Below, piece by piece: positions 1-5,504 of a stretch of DNA of 12,677 nt (its first letter is position 1; each line of letters begins with the position of its first letter). The translations under genes and the position numbers were made by a program. The stretch is from Actinomycetota bacterium (GTDB taxonomy: Bacteria > Actinomycetota > CADDZG01 > WHSQ01). Where the stretch lies: assembly GCA_019348445.1 (NCBI GenBank), contig JAHWJK010000043.1, positions 1 to 12,677 on the forward strand, in the 5' to 3' direction. Below the pieces are notes generated by a model. It made no database searches. It saw only the letters and a list, made by a program, of their open reading frames with translations, and was not told where the DNA came from.

Positions 1-551
1 TCGATGTAGTCGGGGCGCTTGTTCTGATACTTCAGGTAGTACGCGTGCTCCCACACGTCGATGCCGACGAGCGGCGTGTAGCCGTCCATGTACGGCGAGT
101 CCTGGTTCGCACAAGTGATGACGTCGAGGCTCCCGTTCTTCGAGACGAGCCACGCCCATCCGGAGCCGAAGTGGTTCGTTGCTTCGCCCGAGAACTTGTC
201 GCGGAACTCCTTGAAGGAACCGAACGCGGAGGTGATCGCATCGGCGATCGCTCCACTCGGCTCGCCGCCACCGTCGGGGCCCATCGTCTCCCAGAAGATC
301 GTGTGGTTGCTGTGGCCACCGCCGTGGTTGCGCACGGGCTTCTTCTTGTCCTCGGGGACGTCGTTGAAGTTCCGCAGCAGCTCGTGCACGTCCGGGTACT
401 TCTCGTCGAATCCCGTTCCGTCGACCGCGGCATTCAGTTTGTCGACGTAGGTCTTGTGGTGCTTCGAGTGGTGGATCTCCATCGTCTGCGCGTCGATGTG
501 CGGTTCGAGCGCGGAGTAGTCGTAGGGGAGATCGGGCAGTGAATAAGCCAT
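1..551 (-). CDS. sodA: Superoxide dismutase, Mn-type (Fe/Mn family), C-terminus cut by window edge
   Basis: This enzyme dismutates superoxide to hydrogen peroxide and oxygen in the cytoplasm. The first 183 residues are visible, starting MAYSLPDLPYDY; the family is usually about 200 residues, so roughly 20 are missing off the left edge. The N-terminal helical hairpin carries the metal ligand His27 in MEIHHSKHH and His83 in GGGHSNHTIFW. The C-terminal domain carries the DVWEHAYY block with the Asp and His ligands. The Gly-rich GGGH together with NQDSP (outer-sphere Gln in the C-terminal domain) is the manganese or cambialistic signature; iron enzymes have an AAQ-type motif instead. The start is fixed by a strong Shine-Dalgarno sequence, AAAGGAGG, five bases upstream. 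The gene lies 73 bases downstream of the receiver gene on the same strand but has its own candidate -10 box. Metal preference is inferred from motifs only. Confidence 0.95.
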   Translation of the reverse strand, partial: MAYSLPDLPYDYSALEPHIDAQTMEIHHSKHHKTYVDKLNAAVDGTGFDEKYPDVHELLRNFNDVPEDKKKPVRNHGGGHSNHTIFWETMGPDGGGEPSGAIADAITSAFGSFKEFRDKFSGEATNHFGSGWAWLVSKNGSLDVITCANQDSPYMDGYTPLVGIDVWEHAYYLKYQNKRPDYI

Positions 552-556
552 TGCGT

Positions 557-564
557 CCTCCTTT
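557..564 (-). promoter_or_regulatory. Strong ribosome binding site of the superoxide dismutase gene
   Basis: Read on the minus strand this is AAAGGAGG, five bases before the ATG at 551. It is one of the few clear Shine-Dalgarno sequences in the window, where many other genes appear leaderless. Confidence 0.75.
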
Positions 565-590
565 GAGCTGGAAGCTCCTTCGGGACGTCC

Positions 591-596
591 AACCTA
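591..596 (-). promoter_or_regulatory. Candidate -10 box for the superoxide dismutase gene
   Basis: The minus strand reads TAGGTT, a TANNNT-type -10 hexamer 39 bases before the ATG. It would give a leader of about 30 bases that includes the AAAGGAGG ribosome site. No convincing -35 is visible, so this rests on one hexamer. Confidence 0.35.
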
Positions 597-624
597 ACGC
601 GCGCTGCGGCCCTTCCCCGACGGG

Positions 625-1041
625 TTACTCGGCGTTCTGCTGCGCGCTCGTTTTCGAGGCCCCCAGTGCTTGCTCGACCTTGTGCAGCAGGGCGCTCATC
701 TCATACGGCTTGCCGAGGAAGTCCGTCGCTCCCATCTCGGCCCCTATCCGCCGATTCTCGGGCGAGATGTCGCCGGACATCACGATCATCGGGATCTCGT
801 GCTCGGGGACCGCCTCCTGCACGCGCCGCATCACTTCGAGGCCATCGACGTGAGGCATGTGGAGGTCGAGAAGGAGGAGGTCGGGGTCGAGCTTGCGGAC
901 GAGGGCTTCGACACTACGCGCGTCGCTGGTGGCGTGAACATCGGTAAAGCCCGAGGTCTCGAAGAAAAGCTCTAAGAGATGGACGTTGTCCGCGTCGTCT
1001 TCGACGATCAGGATCTTCGAGTTTCTGATGTCGTCGCTCAT
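625..1041 (-). CDS. Stand-alone response regulator receiver (CheY-like)
   Basis: This 138-residue protein is a single phosphoacceptor receiver domain with no output domain. It starts MSDDIRNSKILIVEDD. The acidic pocket is Asp15/Asp16, the phosphorylation site is Asp59 in LLLLDLHMPHVDG, the switch Ser89 lies in IVMSGD, and Lys111 lies in LGKPYE; all key residues are intact. The C-terminal tail, from about residue 128, is short and polar. The open frame continues upstream to about 1317, but homology to receivers begins only at this Met, so the start at 1041 is preferred. A GGGAGG lies 15 bases upstream, which is rather far. With no DNA-binding or enzymatic output it probably works by protein contact or in a phosphorelay. 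The nearest possible partner is the PAS/DHp protein at 1992-2660; that pairing is inference. Confidence 0.93.
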   Translation of the reverse strand: MSDDIRNSKILIVEDDADNVHLLELFFETSGFTDVHATSDARSVEALVRKLDPDLLLLDLHMPHVDGLEVMRRVQEAVPEHEIPMIVMSGDISPENRRIGAEMGATDFLGKPYEMSALLHKVEQALGASKTSAQQNAE

Positions 1042-1070
1042 GTTTTTTCGGTCCGTCCTCCCACCGCAGA

Positions 1071-1078
1071 ACGTTATA
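1071..1078 (-). promoter_or_regulatory. Candidate -10 region for the receiver gene
   Basis: The minus strand reads TATAACGT, which contains a TANNNT hexamer (TAACGT). It lies 30-37 bases before the ATG at 1041 and just upstream of the GGGAGG at 1062-1057, so it would produce a short leader containing that ribosome site. No clear -35 was found. Confidence 0.3.
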
Positions 1079-1148
1079 TCGACGACGCGCATTCTCCTTG
1101 AGTACTTAGGTACCGTGACGCCGCGGCGCCCGGCCGGGTGATCAACCA

Positions 1149-1179
1149 TTAGGACTACTGCTGCCGTAAGAGATAGTCC
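1149..1179 (+). promoter_or_regulatory. Candidate promoter with overlapping inverted repeat before the SIMPL gene
   Basis: A -10-like GATAGT (1172-1177) follows TTAGGA (1149-1154) with a 17-base spacer. A perfect 6-base inverted repeat, GGACTA (1152-1157) and TAGTCC (1174-1179), overlaps both elements, which is a typical arrangement for a repressor operator. If transcription starts about seven bases after the -10, it begins at the ATG at 1183, an alternative start of the SIMPL gene. A six-base repeat can arise by chance. Confidence 0.3.
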
Positions 1180-1224
1180 GCTATGACCATTGGCGTTTTG
1201 GGTCAAACCGGAAAAGATCGGTTC

Positions 1225-1995
1225 ATGAAGGTCATCACTCGTTTCGTGCCGCGTTTCTTGCTGACCGCGCTCGTTCTCGCAACACTTTTGGCCATAGCGC
1301 TCCCTGCGGGTGCCCAAGAGAACCTCAACACGGTGACGGTCTCGGCGATGAAGCAGGTCGATATCGAAGCAGATATCGCACGAGCGACCTTCGGTGTTCG
1401 ATCGAAAGACGTGTCGGCGAAGGTCGCGACGTCGGAACTGAGCGAACGGACGCGGTCGGTGCTCGATGCGCTGAAAGATGTCGGCTTTACTTCCGACGAA
1501 CTGTCGACCGGCGAGGTCCGGCTTTATCGGACCTGCATCGCCCGCTGTCGCGATTCGAATCGGCGCGATGGGATCGCTCCCGATCGTGTCATGGGGTACG
1601 TCGGCTCTGCCGTCGTGCGGCTGGAGACGAAGAAGCTCGACAGGCTCGGCGTCGCGGTGGATGCGGCGGTCGCCGGCGGCGCGAAGTCGATCCGCAACAT
1701 CTCTTACGACGTTGAGAACAAGGACGCGGCGGTTCTCGAAGCTCTCCGTCAGGCGATGCGATTCGCGAAGGCGAAGGCACAGGTCATTGCCGAAGAAGCG
1801 GGGCGCGAGCTTGGGCCTGCGGTGATCGTGACCGAAGGCCGAACGTCGGCACCGGAGAGGTACTCCCTCACTTCAGACTTGCAGGCAAGCACGATCGAGA
1901 GCGCTGGAGGCGCGGCGGGTTCGATCCCGTTCCCGGTCGAGCCTCCGACGCTCAATGCGAGCGCACGCGTGACCGTGACGTGGGAGCTTCTCTAG
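1225..1995 (+). CDS. Secreted SIMPL-domain (DUF541, BP26/OMP28-like) protein
   Basis: This 256-residue exported protein belongs to the SIMPL/DUF541 family, whose molecular function is poorly defined; members include the Brucella periplasmic antigen BP26. The chosen start gives a textbook signal peptide: a basic n-region MKVITRFVPR, a hydrophobic core over residues 11-26, and a likely cut after LPAGA (about residue 30). The family fold follows with a TVTVSA opening strand and a closing SARVTVTWELL strand at the extreme C-terminus. A CIARC pair (around residues 103-107) could form a disulfide. An upstream in-frame ATG at 1183 would add 14 residues before the signal peptide and fits a leaderless start, so the start is uncertain. 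The stop overlaps the stop of the convergent PAS gene. Confidence 0.85.
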   Translation: MKVITRFVPRFLLTALVLATLLAIALPAGAQENLNTVTVSAMKQVDIEADIARATFGVRSKDVSAKVATSELSERTRSVLDALKDVGFTSDELSTGEVRLYRTCIARCRDSNRRDGIAPDRVMGYVGSAVVRLETKKLDRLGVAVDAAVAGGAKSIRNISYDVENKDAAVLEALRQAMRFAKAKAQVIAEEAGRELGPAVIVTEGRTSAPERYSLTSDLQASTIESAGGAAGSIPFPVEPPTLNASARVTVTWELL

Positions 1996-2660
1996 GTCTC
2001 TTTCCTTCGAGGCTCGAGTGACGCCGGTTCGGTGCGCACGAAGTCGCCGGGGTGCAGACCGAAGATCTCGTGGCGCTCGGCCATCATCTGACTGACCATC
2101 TCGCGAGCGACCTGCAACGTCTTCCCGAGGACCTCGAGCCCTCGTTCTTGCTCGCCCAGTTCGATCGACGTCTTCGCAACGACGAGCCCCTGGATGATCG
2201 AGTCGTGGATCTCCAGCGCGGCTTGCTGTCGGAGTTGCGCTTCCCGGACCTGCGCCGCGGCCTGACGGTCGGACGCGTCCCGGATGAGCGCGAGCACCCT
2301 GCGGCCGTCGTCGGGAGACGTTGTCTTCACGGAGTTGAGTGTCAGCTCGACGGGGAAGATCGAGCCGCCCTTTCGCATGGCTTCGACTTCGACCGGCTTA
2401 CCTGAATCGACCAAGTCACCCTCGCCGTTCTGCTGGTACCGGGCGAGACCGGCGCGATGTAGGTCGACGAGGTGAGGGGCGACGAGCTGATGCAGCAACA
2501 TCGAAAGCGCCTCGTCCCTCGAATAGCCGAACATCTCCGCGGCACCGCGGTTCCAGAGCAGGATGCATTCACTCTTCGCATCGGCGACGATCACGGCGTC
2601 TCGAATGTCCTCGAACAGTCGGCCGATGCCGAAATCCTCGGGACGATGCGGCTGCGTCAT
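1992..2660 (-). CDS. PAS-domain protein with histidine-kinase dimerisation/phosphoacceptor segment, no ATPase domain
   Basis: This 222-residue cytoplasmic protein has two parts. Residues about 11-130 form a PAS sensor domain, with the typical DAVIVADAKSECILLWN opening, MFGYSRDEAL, and a C-terminal strand ending VLALIRDASDR. Residues about 140-195 resemble the DHp helix pair of HisKA_3-type kinases, with the H-box ALEIHDSIIQGL and candidate phosphoacceptor His152. A normal kinase would continue into a HATPase_c domain of about 90-130 residues. Here the chain ends with a short polar tail at a stop that overlaps the convergent SIMPL gene, so there is no space for one and no sign of a frameshift. 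It cannot autophosphorylate by itself; it may accept phosphate from another kinase, act as a phosphatase, or dimerise with a full kinase. The start fits a leaderless transcript (TAGGCT six bases upstream). Confidence 0.85.
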   Translation of the reverse strand: MTQPHRPEDFGIGRLFEDIRDAVIVADAKSECILLWNRGAAEMFGYSRDEALSMLLHQLVAPHLVDLHRAGLARYQQNGEGDLVDSGKPVEVEAMRKGGSIFPVELTLNSVKTTSPDDGRRVLALIRDASDRQAAAQVREAQLRQQAALEIHDSIIQGLVVAKTSIELGEQERGLEVLGKTLQVAREMVSQMMAERHEIFGLHPGDFVRTEPASLEPRRKET

Positions 2661-2666
2661 ACAGTG

Positions 2667-2672
2667 AGCCTA
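2667..2672 (-). promoter_or_regulatory. Leaderless-type -10 box of the PAS/DHp gene
   Basis: The minus strand reads TAGGCT, followed by exactly six bases and the ATG at 2660. Initiation about seven bases after the hexamer would fall on the start codon. There is no Shine-Dalgarno sequence. The same geometry recurs before several other genes in this window. Confidence 0.5.
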
Positions 2673-2762
2673 GAGCCGATGGGACTCCATCATCGTTCTC
2701 TACCCGAGCTCAGTCTTCACGTGACGGTGCCTCTCAAAGCCGGCGCATTCCTAGACCCTAGA

Positions 2763-2768
2763 TAGGCT
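2763..2768 (+). promoter_or_regulatory. Candidate -10 box for tRNA-Val
   Basis: TAGGCT lies ten bases before the first base of the mature tRNA, giving a very short 5' leader for RNase P to remove. No clear -35 is visible. Confidence 0.35.
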
Positions 2769-2777
2769 GATCCGATC

Positions 2778-2849
2778 GGGCGGTTAGCTCAGCGGTAGAG
2801 CACTGCGCTTACAACGCAGGGGTCGGCGGTTCGAACCCGTCACCGCCCA
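2778..2849 (+). tRNA. tRNA-Val (anticodon UAC)
   Basis: This is a complete 72-base cloverleaf. The acceptor stem GGGCGGT pairs with ACCGCCC (2842-2848), with discriminator A2849. The D arm is GCTC/GAGC with loop AGCGGTA. The anticodon stem CTGCG/CGCAG encloses loop CTTACAA with anticodon TAC at 2810-2812, which reads GUA valine codons. The variable region is GGGTC, and the T arm GGCGG/CCGTC carries the TTCGAAC loop. The discriminator is followed by CCC, so the 3' CCA is not encoded and would be added enzymatically. The last ten bases overlap the end of the convergent alkyltransferase-like gene. Confidence 0.97.
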
Positions 2850-3115
2850 CCCACCTTGCCGTCGACTATCTCGACTCCTTCTGCTCGCAGTCGTCGCGCT
2901 TGTTCCTTCACTTTAGGTGACGCCAAACGACCGTCCGAGCGGACGACTCGCCACCAGGGTAGGCCTTCGGTGCGCGCAAGGATGTTGCCGACGGCCCTCG
3001 CAGCGCGCGGGGAACCTGCCTCCTGCGCGATCTCGCCATACGACGCGATGTCACCGGATCGCAGCCGGCGGACCGCGGCGACGACTGCGCGCTCGAAAGC
3101 CTCGGGTTCGGACAT
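2840..3115 (-). CDS. Alkyltransferase-like protein (ATL), MGMT fold with catalytic Cys replaced by Trp
   Basis: This 91-residue protein consists only of the DNA-binding domain of O6-methylguanine-DNA methyltransferases. It keeps the conserved Tyr26 in IASYGEIA, the RAARAVG recognition-helix region (residues 37-43) that holds the base-flipping arginine, and the active-site loop at residues 53-58. That loop reads PWWRVV rather than PCHRV, so Trp54 sits where the catalytic cysteine should be. It therefore cannot transfer alkyl groups. ATL proteins with Trp here bind O6-alkylguanine and flag it for nucleotide excision repair. The Met at 3115 matches the family's usual length; a longer frame upstream to 3265 has no recognisable homology. 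The second Trp, at the position of the usual His, is less common. The gene is divergent from the exonuclease gene, and its 3' end lies inside the tRNA gene. Confidence 0.88.
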   Translation of the reverse strand: MSEPEAFERAVVAAVRRLRSGDIASYGEIAQEAGSPRAARAVGNILARTEGLPWWRVVRSDGRLASPKVKEQARRLRAEGVEIVDGKVGGR

Positions 3116-3189
3116 TGATCTCACGTCGATCGGCTTCTGGATGTCGCGATTCTCTACTGCGGCCAAGGCGTGCGCCAATCGCGGCGGCT

Positions 3190-3195
3190 TAACCT
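3190..3195 (+). promoter_or_regulatory. Leaderless-type -10 box of the 5'-3' exonuclease gene
   Basis: TAACCT is followed by six bases (GCTTCG) and the ATG at 3202. There is no Shine-Dalgarno sequence. The hexamer and spacing are identical to those before the coiled-coil gene at 8007. No good -35 is seen. Confidence 0.5.
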
Positions 3196-3201
3196 GCTTC
3201 G

Positions 3202-4110
3202 ATGGGCACCGGGTTGACTCTCCTGATCGACGCGGCCAGTCTCGTTTACCGCGCCTTGTTCTCAACCCCGGATTCTGTCGTGGCCCCCGACGGAACTCCT
3301 ATCAACGCCGCTCACGGGTTCCTCGGGATGCTCGCGCGCCTCGTGAACGACCGCGATCCCGACTTCATCTGTTGCGCGGCCGACGACGCGTGGCGCCCGC
3401 GCTGGCGCGTCGACCTCGTCGATAGCTACAAAGCGTTCCGCGCCGAGCCGGAGAGCGCGCAGGAACTTGCCGAGGACAGGCTCGCTCCGCAGATGCCCGT
3501 GCTGTTCGACCTCCTGGCGGCGTGTCGGATACCGGTCGTGGGCCATCCCGAGCACGAGGCCGAGGACGTCATCGGCACGCTGGCGCAGCGCGCGCCGGGA
3601 CCTGTTGGAGTCGTGTCCGGCGATCGCGATCTCTTCCAGATCGTGCGCGACCCCGATATCTACGTGCTGTTCCCGCGGCGAGGTGTAAGCGAGATGGACG
3701 TGGTTAACGAGAGCTACATCGAGAAGCGCTACGGCATCCCCGGTCGCGCGTATCGTGACTTCGCAATTCTGCGCGGCGACCCATCGGACGGGCTCCCGGG
3801 AGTGCGCGGGATCGGCGACAAGCTTGCCGCCGCGCTCGTCGCCCGTCACGGAAGTCTCGACCGGATCATTGAAGCGGCGGAGGCTTCCGAGCCGGGGGTC
3901 GCTCTCGGAAAGGTCCGGCGGGACCTGGATTACGTGAGACGGGCCGCGAAGGTCGTGGAGATCCCGACCGATCTGCCGATCCCGGACATCGATCTCGCTC
4001 GGCCCCGCGAAGAACCCGACGAGTCGGCGTACGAGATGGCGGACGAATGGGGATTGGGAGGCGCGTTGCGCCGCCTCGTGGCTGCGCTTCGTCGAGCGGA
4101 ATTACAGTGA
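3202..4110 (+). CDS. Stand-alone 5'-3' exonuclease (FEN/PolA N-terminal domain family)
   Basis: This 302-residue protein matches the 5'-nuclease domain found at the N-terminus of DNA polymerase I, but without a polymerase. Such enzymes remove RNA primers and flaps. Visible motifs are Asp10 in LLIDAASLVYR, the arch-region YKAFR (76-80), the acidic cluster HEAEDVIG (118-125), GDRDLFQIV (140-148) with Asp141 and Asp143, GDPSDGLPGVRGIGDK (192-207) with Asp193 and Asp196, and the helix-three-turn-helix that follows. All metal-binding acids appear present. The ATG fits a leaderless start. The gene overlaps the following DinB-family gene through GTGA, so the two are probably translationally coupled. 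It is divergent from the ATL gene, with 86 bases between their starts. Confidence 0.93.
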   Translation: MGTGLTLLIDAASLVYRALFSTPDSVVAPDGTPINAAHGFLGMLARLVNDRDPDFICCAADDAWRPRWRVDLVDSYKAFRAEPESAQELAEDRLAPQMPVLFDLLAACRIPVVGHPEHEAEDVIGTLAQRAPGPVGVVSGDRDLFQIVRDPDIYVLFPRRGVSEMDVVNESYIEKRYGIPGRAYRDFAILRGDPSDGLPGVRGIGDKLAAALVARHGSLDRIIEAAEASEPGVALGKVRRDLDYVRRAAKVVEIPTDLPIPDIDLARPREEPDESAYEMADEWGLGGALRRLVAALRRAELQ

Positions 4111-4649
4111 CCTGTGTGCCGATAACTCCCGACACAAAGGATTGGACGTGGGTCCTAGAGAGGACCTGTCCCGAGTGTGGCTTCGACGTGACGTCATTCC
4201 CTAAGGAGCGGGTGGGGGAGATGGTGCGGGCGAACGCGGCCGAATGGCCGCGGGTGCTCGACCATCCCAAGGTCCGGGAGCGTCCGTCCGATGACCGTTG
4301 GTCCGCACTCGAGTATGCGTGTCACGTGCGCGACGTCTTTCGCTTGTACGACCGGCGCCTCCAGATGATGCTCGAACAGGACGATCCGCACTATGCGAAT
4401 TGGGATCAAGACGACGCAGCGTCTGGTTACGCAGGCGAAGACCCGCAGCGCGTCGCCGAAGAGATCGTCATCGCCGGCGACGCGCTCGCCGCGCGTTTCG
4501 ATTCGGTCCACGGTGACCAATGGGAACGGACGGGTACCCGCAGCGACGGAGCCCGGTTCACCGTCGAGAGTTTCGCTCGGTATTTCATCCACGACCCGAT
4601 CCACCACATCCACGACGTAAACCGGGGATACGCCCGCCTAGCACAGTGA
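4107..4649 (+). CDS. DinB-fold protein (metal-dependent, thiol-transferase-like)
   Basis: This protein of about 180 residues belongs to the DinB/YfiT superfamily, a four-helix bundle that usually holds a metal with three histidines; some actinobacterial members are mycothiol-dependent transferases. Candidate ligands are His73 in YACHVRD and His162 and His166 in FIHDPIHHIHD. It begins with a CPECGFD motif (Cys21/Cys24), a small N-terminal extension that I recognise from actinobacterial DinB proteins. I chose the GTG at 4107 because it overlaps the exonuclease TGA as GTGA and has GCGGA six bases upstream. GTG at 4116 is an alternative; the still longer frame from 4047 lies inside the exonuclease gene. 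The substrate is unknown. Family membership is clear, but function is not. Confidence 0.85.
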   Translation: MTCVPITPDTKDWTWVLERTCPECGFDVTSFPKERVGEMVRANAAEWPRVLDHPKVRERPSDDRWSALEYACHVRDVFRLYDRRLQMMLEQDDPHYANWDQDDAASGYAGEDPQRVAEEIVIAGDALAARFDSVHGDQWERTGTRSDGARFTVESFARYFIHDPIHHIHDVNRGYARLAQ

Positions 4650-4733
4650 CTGCACAGGCCTCACGCGGGCAGGAGGACCGCCTGCGTACGCCGTAAGCCG
4701 AAGTTCTGCTCAAGTGCGGCCATCTGCGTCCCG

Positions 4734-5444
4734 ATGAACGCGGATATGGGGATGCAGGGGGCGTGGGATCCACCAGCGAACGCGGCTCATCCGGTCGCGT
4801 CGTCGGCCGACCCACGCGAAGGTTCCGCCGCGTGGCGTGCGGAACAGATAGCAACGGGTCAGATCCCGATCTCCGTCGGCGCTCGCCCGCTGGGTTCTTC
4901 CGCGGAGGCGAGCCGATCGACCGACATGAGTCCACTTATCGGCTCGCTCGTGAAGATCGGCATCGTCGTCGCGATCGCATTCTTCGTGTGGTTCCGTTTC
5001 TTCTATTCGACGGCGCCGACCTCCGACGAGATCAAAGCCGCGTTCGTTCCCATAGCGGGTTACGAATACGGCGCTGCCGATTCAGCGACTGCGAAGACCG
5101 TCGAGGGCATCGCCGAGAGTTACCCGGGTTTCGAAGACGAGATCAGCGACTTCCAGGCACGGGAGATCTACTCCGGCGGTCGCGTCGTCGGCATCGTGAT
5201 GATCGGGGGATTTGAATACAGCGACGACATCCAGTCGGACTTCGAGGCGGGCGCGGTCGACGACGGTGGGATGGCAGTGACCTTGGGACTGACGGGCAAG
5301 ACCTTCACCGCGTACGAAGCGTCCAAGCCGCCGGCGCATGCCGTGATGTGGCTCGACGAGGATGGGTACCTCTACGGCGTCGTCACCAGTGTTCCAGTGC
5401 ACGCGCGCAACATCGCCAGCGCTCTCGGGAGCGCCGCGCTCTAG
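4734..5444 (+). CDS. Single-pass membrane protein of unknown function
   Basis: I do not recognise this 236-residue protein as a named family. Residues 1-64 are polar and probably disordered or cytoplasmic. Residues about 68-91 form one transmembrane helix (LVKIGIVVAIAFFVWFRFF). The remaining 145 residues look like a soluble extracytoplasmic or membrane-proximal domain, containing an acidic PGFEDEISDFQ segment, two glycine-rich strands, and no cysteines. The start is uncertain: ATG codons at 4734, 4746 and 4752 are in frame, none has a clear ribosome site, and the ATG at 4926 directly before the helix is also possible. The continuing frame and the protein-like SAAWRAEQIATGQIPIS stretch favour the long form. 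It stands alone, 84 bases after the DinB gene and 60 bases before the transporter gene. Confidence 0.7.
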   Translation: MNADMGMQGAWDPPANAAHPVASSADPREGSAAWRAEQIATGQIPISVGARPLGSSAEASRSTDMSPLIGSLVKIGIVVAIAFFVWFRFFYSTAPTSDEIKAAFVPIAGYEYGAADSATAKTVEGIAESYPGFEDEISDFQAREIYSGGRVVGIVMIGGFEYSDDIQSDFEAGAVDDGGMAVTLGLTGKTFTAYEASKPPAHAVMWLDEDGYLYGVVTSVPVHARNIASALGSAAL

Positions 5445-5492
5445 CTTTCGTTTCCGCGCCTCGCAGACGGTCCCCCCGGTATCGGCGCGTCT

Positions 5493-5498
5493 TAGGGT
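5493..5498 (+). promoter_or_regulatory. Leaderless-type -10 box of the MOT1-like transporter gene
   Basis: TAGGGT is followed by six bases (GGTTGC) and the GTG start at 5505. The overlapping AGGGTGG could instead act as a weak ribosome site, so the two readings compete here. Confidence 0.4.
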
Positions 5499-5504
5499 GG
5501 TTGC

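Noticed and set aside
1042..1317. Longer upstream start for the receiver gene, giving 230 residues
   Set aside because: The extra 92 residues have no recognisable domain and would overlap the opposite-strand SIMPL gene; receiver homology starts at the Met at 1041.
1992..2660. Frameshift or pseudogene explanation for the missing kinase ATPase domain
   Set aside because: The sequence beyond the stop is the intact convergent SIMPL gene, and no frame holds N-box or G-box remnants.
2850..2853. Encoded 3' CCA of tRNA-Val
   Set aside because: The discriminator A2849 is followed by CCCA, so CCA is out of register by one base; it is most likely added after transcription.
3262..3849. 195-residue minus-strand open frame opposite the exonuclease gene
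   Set aside because: It is antisense to a clearly conserved nuclease with all catalytic motifs and shows no domain of its own; a GC-rich shadow frame.
4669..4685. Possible hairpin terminator GCAGG-7-CCTGC after the DinB gene
   Set aside because: The stem is only five base pairs, extension is blocked by mismatches, and there is no T tract.
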